DNA from: JACKCP01 sp034007295
GTDB lineage: Bacteria; Desulfobacterota; Desulfobacteria; Desulfobacterales; JACKCP01
DNA: 19,525 nt
Assembly: GCA_034007295.1 (NCBI GenBank)
Contig: JAVERC010000055.1
Location: forward strand, 1 to 19,525
Reading direction: 5' to 3'
Positions 6,946-13,735 of this stretch are shown here, piece after piece. A program made the translations under genes and the position numbers. Within the stretch, counting starts at the first letter, position 1. The number at the start of each line of letters is the position of its first letter. The notes under the pieces were generated by a model. That model was not told where the DNA came from, searched no databases, and saw only the letters and a list, made by a program, of their open reading frames with translations.

Positions 6946-7235
6946 AAAAAAAAGACGATGAAAATAAGGAGGCTATATTTATTGGCATTGCAGACGATAT
7001 ATCAGAGGACTTGCCAGGGACCAGAGCAATGATAGCCGCATTGCAAAAAGGATTGAAGGAAAAGGAGAAAATAAGGATCGAGGGGGAGCCTCAGTTGTGG
7101 AAAACAGACGACCTTGAGTATGTAACTGTTCTCACAACAGACCAGACTCTTCTCGTCTATAGAATCACATCAGCGGGTCAGCTTAAATTATTGAAGCGGC
7201 CCCCTAAAGTTTTGGTCGAAAAAATAAAAATTTAA
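6930..7235 (+). CDS. Orphan protein, unknown function
   Basis: The product has 101 residues and starts inside the end of the preceding gene. The sequence EDLPGTRAMIAALQKGLKEK suggests an amphipathic helix, followed by strands (DLEYVTVLTTDQTLLVYRIT). It has no membrane segment. The pair 6760/6930 forms a two-gene unit closed by the terminator at 7274. No family is recognised. Confidence 0.55.
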   Translation: MVNQIEKKDDENKEAIFIGIADDISEDLPGTRAMIAALQKGLKEKEKIRIEGEPQLWKTDDLEYVTVLTTDQTLLVYRITSAGQLKLLKRPPKVLVEKIKI

Positions 7236-7273
7236 AAAAATGCCTACAACGGCAACCACCAATAAAAAAATTG

Positions 7274-7312
7274 AAACCCCTTGGTTCGCAGCCTTGGGGT
7301 TTTTTATTTTTT
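7274..7312 (+). terminator. Intrinsic terminator after the 6760-7235 pair
   Basis: AAACCCC (7274-7280) pairs with GGGGTTT (7296-7302); the inner GG/CC pairs extend the stem across a TT/TT internal loop. A T-rich tract follows to 7312. Confidence 0.75.
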
Positions 7313-7386
7313 AATAATTAAAAATTATATTGGAAATATATTTTTAGAAAAAAGTGTTTTTTAAAAACAAGATTAAAGATATAGTA

Positions 7387-7413
7387 TTGACAAAATAACA
7401 TACAGGGTATAAT
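7387..7413 (+). promoter_or_regulatory. Candidate promoter for the 7607 gene
   Basis: A consensus TTGACA (7387-7392) and a consensus TATAAT (7408-7413) are present but spaced by only 15 bases. With the usual 17-base spacing the -10 would be TAATAT. The predicted transcript has a leader of about 185 bases that carries the IS scar hairpin at 7473-7518. Confidence 0.45.
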
Positions 7414-7472
7414 ATAAATAAAAACAAAGCGAACACCGGACAAATAACGCCAAGATTTTTAAGGAATTTTAC

Positions 7473-7518
7473 CGAATGTCGCCGTAAAGCCCCTGGCTTT
7501 AGCCATGGGGAGGTTCAG
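7473..7518 (+). mobile_element. 46-bp LE-RE scar of an IS200/IS605 element
   Basis: The sequence starts after TTTAC exactly like the left end of the complete element at 11108 (CGAATGTCGCCGTAAAG...), continues through the imperfect hairpin with one bulged base, and ends as its right end does (...GGGGAGGTTCAG). All internal sequence, including the transposase genes, is missing. The 22 bases common to both ends are the likely join point. It may be a deletion scar or a minimal non-autonomous copy that TnpA could still act on. Confidence 0.85.
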
Positions 7519-7606
7519 AATTATTATGACGGGATTGTTTCGAAAAAAACCCATGCCTACCAATTCTCAACCGAAAAAACATTAAATATTTGAAAAAGGA
7601 TTAAAA

Positions 7607-8230
7607 ATGCAAAGCTTCTGCGGAAAAAACCACGAAAAGCCCTACAGGTTTGAGGAAGAGAGGATCGAAACTGACGGAAGCATTATGGTCCGCTTTAAAA
7701 ATAAAAATATTGAAAAATTAGCAGCACCACCCAAAAAAATATTTAATTTTCTTTCTGCATCGTGGCCTGCCCCGGTCCCTGAAGCTGACATGATAGAAAT
7801 TCCTGATCTACAAAACCATCAAAACACCTGTTCTCAATGCATGGGGGCAAAAAAAATAAAAATATTTAAATGCCCTGAGTGCAAAGGCAAAGGAACAGTT
7901 GATTTTCAGACTGAATACAACTCATACAGCCAGCGTTGCAAGCTCTGTTCAGGAAAAACAATTATTTTTTCAGAAGATATTAAAAAATTAAAAATCATTG
8001 ATAACCCGGAAGAAATTGATTGTCCTGATTGCCAGGGAAAAGGCTCTTGCCCTGCTACCTATTTCGTAGAAATAAATTGTTTTAATTTTGATATTGAATA
8101 TTTAGAAAAATTGAAAAATTTGCCAGGTATCAAGGTGGCCGTTGTCTCGATTCCGTCTCAAGTGCCTACAAGCGGGTTGTTTTTCAAGTTTGAGGGCGGC
8201 GAAGGGCTTCTCATGCCGCTTTATGGCTGA
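7607..8230 (+). CDS. Protein with a DnaJ-type cysteine-rich zinc domain, no J domain
   Basis: The 207-residue product has four Cys-x-x-Cys motifs with the DnaJ spacing: CSQCMGAK (75-78), CPECKGKG (89-92), CKLCSGKT (111-114) and CPDCQGKG (139-142). In DnaJ these bind two zinc ions and hold unfolded protein; here the HPD-containing J domain is absent, so direct Hsp70 stimulation is not expected. The first 70 residues and the last 55 (ending GLFFKFEGGEGLLMPLYG) are unlike DnaJ. AAAGGA stands seven bases before the ATG. Similar orphan zinc proteins are often annotated only as DnaJ-like. Confidence 0.75.
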   Translation: MQSFCGKNHEKPYRFEEERIETDGSIMVRFKNKNIEKLAAPPKKIFNFLSASWPAPVPEADMIEIPDLQNHQNTCSQCMGAKKIKIFKCPECKGKGTVDFQTEYNSYSQRCKLCSGKTIIFSEDIKKLKIIDNPEEIDCPDCQGKGSCPATYFVEINCFNFDIEYLEKLKNLPGIKVAVVSIPSQVPTSGLFFKFEGGEGLLMPLYG

Positions 8231-8307
8231 CAACCTGGATGGGAAGATATTTTTTTCTTCTTTTATGAATTTTTATATTTAAAAAAAGGACCAAGACAGG
8301 GGGAGAA

Positions 8308-8631
8308 ATGATTAAAACATTAACATTAGAAAACAAATACGGGTCTTTAAGGTTTTTGGTGGGTGCCAAGCAACAAATTTCTGAACTTTGTTCTGCTGAT
8401 TTTCCCGAAGGTGTTTTTTTTGATCTGGAAACCGCAGAAAAAATTGCCCTAATCACAGAAAACAGAAAAATTCAGATTTGTTTTCGGAATCTTAAAGAGG
8501 AAAAAGCATATCTGCTTTATTATTTCTCAGCCTCGGAAGTTGGCCTTTGCTTCATCCAAGAACTTGATTTTTCTTCTCCTGTTATGCCATCAGAAGAAAT
8601 AGAAAGGCTTCAAGTCCCATTTATTTTTTAA
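8308..8631 (+). CDS. Orphan protein, unknown function
   Basis: A 107-residue product with GGGGGAG just upstream of the ATG. The chain is mainly predicted strands and short helices (YGSLRFLVGAKQQISELC, then YLLYYFSASEVGLCFIQELD). No membrane segment or motif is seen. It follows the zinc-motif gene by 77 bases with no terminator between. Confidence 0.55.
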   Translation: MIKTLTLENKYGSLRFLVGAKQQISELCSADFPEGVFFDLETAEKIALITENRKIQICFRNLKEEKAYLLYYFSASEVGLCFIQELDFSSPVMPSEEIERLQVPFIF

Positions 8632-8697
8632 TTTTTATATACAGGGGATTAAAAGATTATAAGTTTTATATCATTTTTTAAAAAGGGAGCAGAAAAA

Positions 8698-8769
8698 ATG
8701 GAATACGAATACTCAGAAGCTGAAAAAAACTTATTTCTTTTTTTGGATACGCTAATCGAAAGGATTTGA
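8698..8769 (+). CDS. Possible 23-residue small protein
   Basis: ATG at 8698 follows AAGGGAG at good spacing and opens a short frame, MEYEYSEAEKNLFLFLDTLI plus ERI. The strong ribosome site and position 37 bases before the integrase gene suggest a real small protein or a translated leader. Too short for codon evidence. Confidence 0.35.
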   Translation: MEYEYSEAEKNLFLFLDTLIERI

Positions 8770-8806
8770 TTAATCCGATGGCCTTATACAGAAGGAAAAA
8801 TAAAAT

Positions 8807-10024
8807 ATGAAGTCTTCTCCCGACACTGAAGCCCATTCATCATGGGATCAGGCCCTATTATCCCTCAGCAATGAAATCAAGGAAAGGCAGTATTCTCCCA
8901 AAACCCTAAAGTTCTACATCCTCTGGGCTGAAAAACTCCGGTATTTTACCCTCCATAAGCCACCGGGAATGTTGGATGTAGAAGATGTGAAACTCTTTCT
9001 CACTCACCTTGCAGTGGAAAGAAAGGTGGGGGCTTCGTCCCATAATCAGGCATACAACGCCCTGCTCTTTTTTTTCCGCAATGTGCTTCATAGAGAATTC
9101 GGGACTTTGGAGGGGGTGATGCGGGTAAAAAGTAACCCCCCTGTTCCTGTGGTGCTTTCCATAGAAGAGGTGAAGATCGTTCTGAGCAACCTTGATTATC
9201 CATATGATCTGATACTGAAGGTTCTTTATTGCTGCGGCCTGATGCTTTCCGAATGTATAAAACTGAGGGTGAATGATCTCAACTTTGATGCCATGATTCT
9301 CACTATTTATAATGAAACAAGGAAGAAAAAACGCATCATCCCCATGCCAAAAAATCTCAAAAGAGAGTTGGAAAATCATTTTCGCTATATTGTGGAAAAA
9401 CATGAACAAGATCTTGCCGCAGACTACGCAGGGGTTTTTCTGCCTTCCGCCATTGAGCGCAAATACCCCGGTGCGGCAAAGGAGCTTGTCTGGCAGTGGG
9501 TTTTTCCGTCCAAAGAGCTGACCTTTGTTCCGGATACGGGGGAGCTGCGAAGATACCACCTCCACGAAACCCATGTGCAGAAGGCCATCAAAATGGCCGT
9601 GAGAAAATCCCGGCTTTTGAAACGCGCCTCGGCCCGCACATTCCGCCATACCTTTGCCAGCCATCTTTTGGAAGCCAATGTGGATTTATCCATCATCAAG
9701 GAAATTATGGGGTATAGCACTACCATTGATACCCACACATTTCTCCATGATATGGAAAAAAAAAGAAGTGCTATTGATAACCTCTCTCAATCAATTAAAC
9801 CCAATAAAGCACAGGCTCCTAAAACTGGCCCTGCTCTTCACCAGCTAGAATTGGCTGAAATGCAATTGTTAGGATTTGCTCATGCCAGTAACGGTTATTC
9901 CATCAAAGACCTGGTAGAATCCATGGGCCTTGCCCAAGAGGAATGGGAACAGATTAAAAACAAAACATATTTAAATGAAAAAGATATTGAGGAAATTGAT
10001 TATTATTTTGAAAAAAGAAAATAA
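8807..10024 (+). CDS. Integron-integrase-like tyrosine recombinase homologue with degenerate active site
   Basis: The 405-residue product has the full layout of an integron-type integrase: SAM-like N-terminal DNA-binding domain (about 15-100), catalytic domain (115-325) and the IntI-type insert (GVFLPSAIERKYPGAAKELV then WQWVFPSKELTF, about 209-240). Aligned by eye to the family, the first catalytic Arg (GLRLSE) is M146, the HxxR His is R277, the LGH His is Y303 and the nucleophilic Tyr is F312; only the second Arg (R280) and the Lys-rich beta2-beta3 turn (about 171-175) remain. A C-terminal extension (335-405) contains a helix-turn-helix-like segment (GYSIKDLVESMGLAQEEW). The frame is intact, so this is probably a DNA-binding protein and not an active recombinase. 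GAAGGA precedes the ATG. The gene is richer in G+C than its neighbours. Confidence 0.85.
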   Translation: MKSSPDTEAHSSWDQALLSLSNEIKERQYSPKTLKFYILWAEKLRYFTLHKPPGMLDVEDVKLFLTHLAVERKVGASSHNQAYNALLFFFRNVLHREFGTLEGVMRVKSNPPVPVVLSIEEVKIVLSNLDYPYDLILKVLYCCGLMLSECIKLRVNDLNFDAMILTIYNETRKKKRIIPMPKNLKRELENHFRYIVEKHEQDLAADYAGVFLPSAIERKYPGAAKELVWQWVFPSKELTFVPDTGELRRYHLHETHVQKAIKMAVRKSRLLKRASARTFRHTFASHLLEANVDLSIIKEIMGYSTTIDTHTFLHDMEKKRSAIDNLSQSIKPNKAQAPKTGPALHQLELAEMQLLGFAHASNGYSIKDLVESMGLAQEEWEQIKNKTYLNEKDIEEIDYYFEKRK

Positions 10025-10040
10025 TTGAAAGGAATCACCC

Positions 10041-10283
10041 GTGAAAAAAAACAATTTAAAAACACTAATCACCAAAATTCTCAACGGTGCTGCCAATCCT
10101 CAAGACACTGAAGCAACAGAGCAAGAGGTTATGGATGCCTGTAGGGAGCTTTCAACCTGGGAGAATACTGTTATCCCGGAATTTTTTGAAGACGGTACAG
10201 CAACAATCTATTGCTCCGATTCGAGCGGTTTTGTGGTGTGCAAGGTGAAAGTTAAAGTCTTGAATTTTCATCTTTTTTATTAA
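10041..10283 (+). CDS. Small orphan protein downstream of the integrase homologue
   Basis: GTG at 10041 has AAAGGA upstream and begins 16 bases after the integrase stop. The 80-residue product has no membrane segment; its end is strand-like (IYCSDSSGFVVCKVKVKVLN). The 18 bases encoding most of GFVVCK recur exactly at 13691-13708, downstream of the IS, where they begin a short matching peptide. Family unknown. Confidence 0.55.
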   Translation: MKKNNLKTLITKILNGAANPQDTEATEQEVMDACRELSTWENTVIPEFFEDGTATIYCSDSSGFVVCKVKVKVLNFHLFY

Positions 10284-10297
10284 ATATAGGGGGATGT

Positions 10298-11122
10298 ATG
10301 AGACTAAACACTCATATTTCTGAAAAAATAGCAGCCCTTCAAAAAGAAATAGAAAAAATAAAAGCAGAAATAATACAAAAATCTGAACCCATACCAGAAG
10401 ACTTCTTCATTGACTCACAAATCCTATCAGATCCAATTGTAGTTACTGTTATTTTATTTTTTATTTTATTATTGCTTTTAAATTCCCTAATAAAACCTAT
10501 GAGGAAAAATATAAAAACGAAACTCCAGGAAAAGCCTAAAGACTCTAACGATACTGATAAATCGAACTATTTCTTCGAGGATTGCACAAGCATGGAAGGA
10601 ATTTATATTGAGAGCATAGATAAAGAAATTGCAAATATATCATATGCACTAAATTTAATGAAAGCAGAGACTAAAAGAGAAATAGATGTTTCCATGAAAG
10701 ATTCTCGTTTGAGTACGGAATCATTTTATAGGTTAAAAAATATTGATTTTATAAAGGATTATCTTTTGTTGGAATACCGAGAATTGTTATTAAATATTTT
10801 TGAGAAGAATCAGGATCAAAATAATTTTTTGACTGAAAACTCGTTAGAAACTCAAATACAAACGTCCGTTTCCAATTTTTTTATGCTTCTCAAGCAGGAA
10901 ATTGAAAAAAAAATAAAAATTGGACAAGAACAAGAACCAGACAAAAAATTATATTTTTTAAGAAGAACTATTGCGAGACTTGAACTATTTAATTTTAAAA
11001 ATAATTCGTTCAAAAATGAGCCTAAAAAGAAAAAATCAAAAAAAATTATCCCTGCCCCCAGAAAGCAACAACCTGAACCTTCCCATGACAAAAGCCAGGA
11101 TCTTTACCGAATGTCGCCGTAA
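10298..11122 (+). CDS. Membrane-anchored coiled-coil protein, last codons supplied by an IS insertion
   Basis: The 274-residue product has an N-terminal coiled coil (KIAALQKEIEKIKAEIIQK, residues 10-30), a membrane helix at about 47-66 (IVVTVILFFILLLLLNSLI), and a long charged helical cytoplasmic-type region ending in a Lys/Pro-rich tail. AGGGGG precedes the ATG. Codon TAC at 11105-11107 is the last native one: the IS200/IS605 left end follows, and the final codons CGA ATG TCG CCG TAA belong to the IS. If the element is removed, the frame continues as DLY-ADFR-stop (13124-13138), so the insertion alters only the last four residues and the protein is probably still functional. Its role is unknown. 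Confidence 0.7.
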   Translation: MRLNTHISEKIAALQKEIEKIKAEIIQKSEPIPEDFFIDSQILSDPIVVTVILFFILLLLLNSLIKPMRKNIKTKLQEKPKDSNDTDKSNYFFEDCTSMEGIYIESIDKEIANISYALNLMKAETKREIDVSMKDSRLSTESFYRLKNIDFIKDYLLLEYRELLLNIFEKNQDQNNFLTENSLETQIQTSVSNFFMLLKQEIEKKIKIGQEQEPDKKLYFLRRTIARLELFNFKNNSFKNEPKKKKSKKIIPAPRKQQPEPSHDKSQDLYRMSP

Positions 11123-11160
11123 AGCCCCTGGCTTTAGCCATGGGGATATAAGGCGACGGT
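11108..11160 (+). other. IS left end with nested hairpins
   Basis: GTCGCC (11113-11118) pairs with GGCGAC (11152-11157), enclosing the TnpA-type hairpin with its bulged base. The alternative stem TAAAGCC/GGCTTTA overlaps it. The TTTAC just outside is the expected cleavage/target sequence and would also be the TnpB TAM. Confidence 0.75.
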
Positions 11161-11212
11161 TTTGAATTGATTTATATTGAAATATACAGGCTCTTGATAT
11201 ATAATATCAGTC

Positions 11213-11605
11213 ATGAAATATAAAAACAATAATAATGTCGTATACTCCTGTAAATACCATGTAATATGGTGTTCAAAATATAGAAGACAAGTATTGACAG
11301 GAGCCGTTGCTGCTCGTCTCAAAGACCTTATAAATCAAGTTGCTTCTGAGCGTCAATCTAAGGTCATTGAATTGGAAATTATGCCGGATCATGTGCATCT
11401 GCTGATAGAAGTTGATCCCCAATATGGCATCCACAGGTTGGTGAAACAGCTTAAAGGTTATTCATCAAGGATACTACGCAAGGAATTTTCAACAATAAAG
11501 TCACGCCTGCCAACTCTCTGGACAAACAGTTATTTTGTTGCAACGGTAGGAGGTGCGCCTCTTTCAATAATTAAACAGTACATCGAGGAACAGAAGAACC
11601 GATGA
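11213..11605 (+). CDS. tnpA: IS200/IS605-family Y1 HUH transposase TnpA
   Basis: The 130-residue product has the family length and motifs: the N-terminal NVVYSCKYHVIWCSKYRRQV, the HUH metal motif in IMPDHVHLLIEV (H60, H62), and the catalytic tyrosine Y123 in the C-terminal helix (LSIIKQYIEEQ). TnpA binds the end hairpins as a dimer, cuts one strand at each end next to the short flank sequence, and inserts the circular single-stranded element 3' of the target, here predicted to be TTTAC (or its TTAC core). Its stop overlaps the tnpB start by four bases (ATGA). No frameshift or missing residue is seen, so it should be active. Confidence 0.96.
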   Translation: MKYKNNNNVVYSCKYHVIWCSKYRRQVLTGAVAARLKDLINQVASERQSKVIELEIMPDHVHLLIEVDPQYGIHRLVKQLKGYSSRILRKEFSTIKSRLPTLWTNSYFVATVGGAPLSIIKQYIEEQKNR

Positions 11606-13107
11606 CTGAAACTTTCACACATGAGATACCTCTGATAACAACACTCCATGAAGAGGCAGTGCTTGATGTGCGCTTAGGAGCGGGGAGGAACCTGTACAAC
11701 GCTTGCTTGCGTGAGTCCTTGCGCAGGCTGGATCTCATGCGTGAATCAAAGATGTTTCAGGCTGCACGCAAAATGCTCAAGGGTAAAGAAAGAAATGCCC
11801 GGTTCAATGAGTGTCGTGAAAAATATGATTTTAATGAATACAGCCTTCACAGCTTTGCAGGCAAAACCTGTAAAGCCTGCTGGATTGGGGATCACCTTGA
11901 TTCATTCACAATCCAGAAGACAGCCTCAAGAGCGTTTAACGCCGTTAAGGAATATGCCTTTGGTGGACGGGGAAGACCCCGTTTCAAAAGAGAAGGCTGG
12001 TTCACCTCCATTGAAGGCAAAAGCAATGCTTCAGGTATTCGATGGCGGAAAGGGCGTGTTCTCTGGAACGGTCTTGATATGGCACCAAGGTTTGATCTGA
12101 AGGATAAACATGGTGTCGAGGCCCATGCCCTTTCATGCAGGGTTAAATATCTGCGTCTTGTAAAACGGACCATCAAAGGTAAAGCCTGCTGGTTTGTTCA
12201 ACTTGTCCTTGAGGGGAAACCCCACCAAAAGAAAAAAAATGAAATTTCAGAGGATATATGCGGTCTGGATATTGGCCCTTCAACCATTGCCATTGTCGGC
12301 ACAAAAGATGCCGTTCTCACGCAATTTTGTGATGAAGTCGTCCAGCCATGGAAAGAAATCAGACGCAAACAGCGAGCCCAGGACAGAAGCCGCAGGGCAA
12401 CCAATCCCGATAACTACAATGAGGATGGAACAGTAAAAAAAGGCTCACGGAAATGGCACCGCTCAAACCGATACAAAAAACGTCAAAAACAGATTGCTGA
12501 ATGTCAAAGAAAACTTGCTGCAACCAGAAAAAAGCAGCATGGAGAGCTGTGCAACAAAATTTTGCGTATTGGAAACAATGTAAAAACGGAAAAATTATCC
12601 TATAAGTCCTTCCAGAAAAACTATGGCCGCAGTGTTTCCGTGCGTGGTCCAGGAATGTTTGTCAGTGAAATAACCCGCAAAGCTGCAAATGCTGGCGGTG
12701 GTGTTGAGCTGATAAATACCCACACAACCAGACTTTCTCAAACCTGTATCTGCGGCACCATCAAGAAAAAATCCCTTCGTCAGCGTCATCATATTTGCAG
12801 TTGTGGTGTAACGGCTCAAAGGGATCTTTTTTCGGCATTTCTGGCAAAACATTGTAGCAACAACACCCTTGGCATCCATCAGGCGAATAAAGACTGGTCG
12901 GCTGCGGAACCGCTGCTGCGACGGGCGATGTCAAGGGTTAGTGAAACAGCAAATCGGAGGCTTGTGCCTTCGAGCTTCGGTATCCGGAGACAGAGCTGTT
13001 CGTCCGTCAAAGACAGATCGGAATGTATCGAGGTCGTGGATGCTGTAGCCGCAAGGCGAGAGTCACGAAGAGATGCAGCCCTTGCTGTTAGAACCCCCTG
13101 GCTTTAG
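11602..13107 (+). CDS. tnpB: TnpB RNA-guided nuclease
   Basis: The 501-residue product has the TnpB layout: N-terminal helical/wedge part to about 210, RuvC-I with D223 (GLDIGPSTIAIVG), an extended basic bridge region (250-315), RuvC-II with E330 (VKTEKLSYKSF), the Cys4 zinc ribbon C382/C384/C399/C401, and RuvC-III with D408 (QRDLFSAFLA). All catalytic and zinc residues are present. TnpB proteins cut DNA next to a TAM, guided by an RNA made from the element's right end, which favours retention of the IS at the donor site after excision. At 501 residues it is longer than most (about 370-420); the last 80-90 residues are low-homology and overlap the predicted guide RNA, so the tail may be tolerated read-through. 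The G+C content is higher than in neighbouring genes. Confidence 0.95.
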   Translation: MTETFTHEIPLITTLHEEAVLDVRLGAGRNLYNACLRESLRRLDLMRESKMFQAARKMLKGKERNARFNECREKYDFNEYSLHSFAGKTCKACWIGDHLDSFTIQKTASRAFNAVKEYAFGGRGRPRFKREGWFTSIEGKSNASGIRWRKGRVLWNGLDMAPRFDLKDKHGVEAHALSCRVKYLRLVKRTIKGKACWFVQLVLEGKPHQKKKNEISEDICGLDIGPSTIAIVGTKDAVLTQFCDEVVQPWKEIRRKQRAQDRSRRATNPDNYNEDGTVKKGSRKWHRSNRYKKRQKQIAECQRKLAATRKKQHGELCNKILRIGNNVKTEKLSYKSFQKNYGRSVSVRGPGMFVSEITRKAANAGGGVELINTHTTRLSQTCICGTIKKKSLRQRHHICSCGVTAQRDLFSAFLAKHCSNNTLGIHQANKDWSAAEPLLRRAMSRVSETANRRLVPSSFGIRRQSCSSVKDRSECIEVVDAVAARRESRRDAALAVRTPWL

Positions 13108-13139
13108 CCATGGGGAGGTTCAGGCCGATTTTCGGTAAT
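12930..13139 (+). ncRNA. Predicted TnpB omegaRNA (reRNA) with 16-nt guide
   Basis: By the rule for IS200/IS605 elements, the scaffold comes from the 3' end of tnpB and the right end, and the guide is the DNA just outside it. The right-end hairpin lies at 13096-13116 and the element ends GGTTCAG at 13123; the guide would be GCCGATTTTCGGTAAT (13124-13139). The 5' boundary given is approximate. The structure was not computed. Confidence 0.5.
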
Positions 13140-13162
13140 AGATGAAGCAGAAAGGAGTTTAA

Positions 13163-13678
13163 ATGCAAACTGACAATATTTTTTTGCATACAAAACTAGA
13201 CAAGAATCAGAGAAAAAATATGATTTTTTGGTTTGCCAGGGCATCTGACTCTGTGCAAAACAAAATCTTAGAAGATGCAGCAAAGCTTAGCAGCGAAATT
13301 AGTGAGCTGGAACAAGGAGAGCAACTTTTAGTAGCTTTTGTTTTATCAATCCAAAAAATCCGAGATTCCATTTTAAATGCAGGAAAACGAACAAAACTTG
13401 AAAATTTGGAAGAATTGGAAGAAATCGATAAACTCCGAAAGGACCAGATCAAGGCCCACTTGAGAAACAAAAATAAATCACTGAAAAGATCCCGGCTTTT
13501 AAGGCTGTCGGAGGAAATAGTCAGTATGCGGGAACAGGAAGGGATGAAGTGGGTAGAGATTAAAATGTACTTGGAAAAGTACAAGTCGCTTAAAGTAACG
13601 AGTGCGTATTTGAGTATGAATTATGAAAACCTTAAAAAAAGCGTTGATCTGAAAGCCTCTCAGAAGCCTTCAGATTGA
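13163..13678 (+). CDS. Coiled-coil protein with C-terminal helix-turn-helix-like region
   Basis: The 171-residue product follows AAAGGAG. Residues 30-115 are strongly helical and charged (heptads around LSSEISELEQGEQ and LENLEELEEIDKLRK). Residues 118-160 (RLSEEIVSMREQEGMKWVEI then YLEKYKSLKVTSAYLSMNYE) resemble the helix-turn-helix of small plasmid and mobile-element regulators in which a recognition helix follows a K-x-T-x-A-Y-L segment. Before the IS inserted, it lay about 25 bases after the stop of the 10298 gene, so 8807-10041-10298-13163 probably formed one operon. Exact role unknown. Confidence 0.65.
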   Translation: MQTDNIFLHTKLDKNQRKNMIFWFARASDSVQNKILEDAAKLSSEISELEQGEQLLVAFVLSIQKIRDSILNAGKRTKLENLEELEEIDKLRKDQIKAHLRNKNKSLKRSRLLRLSEEIVSMREQEGMKWVEIKMYLEKYKSLKVTSAYLSMNYENLKKSVDLKASQKPSD

Positions 13679-13686
13679 TTTTTTAA
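13647..13686 (+). terminator. Probable intrinsic terminator at the end of the 13163 gene
   Basis: ATCTGAA (13647-13653) pairs with TTCAGAT (13669-13675) and is followed by TGATTTTTT. It overlaps the last codons and the stop of the gene. The loop of 15 bases makes it moderate. Confidence 0.45.
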
Positions 13687-13690
13687 ATAA

Positions 13691-13735
13691 GGTTTTGTGG
13701 TGTGCAAGCTGAAAATAAAAATTGAAAATTTATGA
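13691..13735 (+). repeat. Duplicated 3' fragment of the 10041 gene
   Basis: GGTTTTGTGGTGTGCAAG at 13691-13708 is identical to 10227-10244. The frame reads GFVVCKLKIKIENL-stop, matching the GFVVCKVKVKVLN end of the 10041 product. The match fades after the 18 bases, and no start codon precedes it, so it looks like a gene-end remnant. Confidence 0.55.

Larger units (their letters stand above)
11108..13123 (+). mobile_element. Complete IS200/IS605-family element (tnpA + tnpB), 2016 bp
   Basis: The element begins after TTTAC with CGAATG and ends with GGTTCAG, without terminal inverted repeats or target duplication, as expected for single-strand transposition. Both ends contain the same imperfect hairpin (CCCC-TGGC-TTTA-GCCA-T-GGGG) with one bulged T, the type of structure TnpA recognises. 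It carries an HUH transposase and a TnpB with all nuclease residues, both intact, so it may be active. Inserted at the 3' end of the 10298 gene. Confidence 0.93.

Noticed and set aside
8906..9738. Minus-strand frames of up to 252 codons opposite the integrase homologue
   Set aside because: Shadows of a long well-recognised gene; no homology or ribosome site.
8807..13678. Integron cassette array behind the integrase
   Set aside because: No attI or attC sites are visible, and the integrase homologue lacks catalytic residues.
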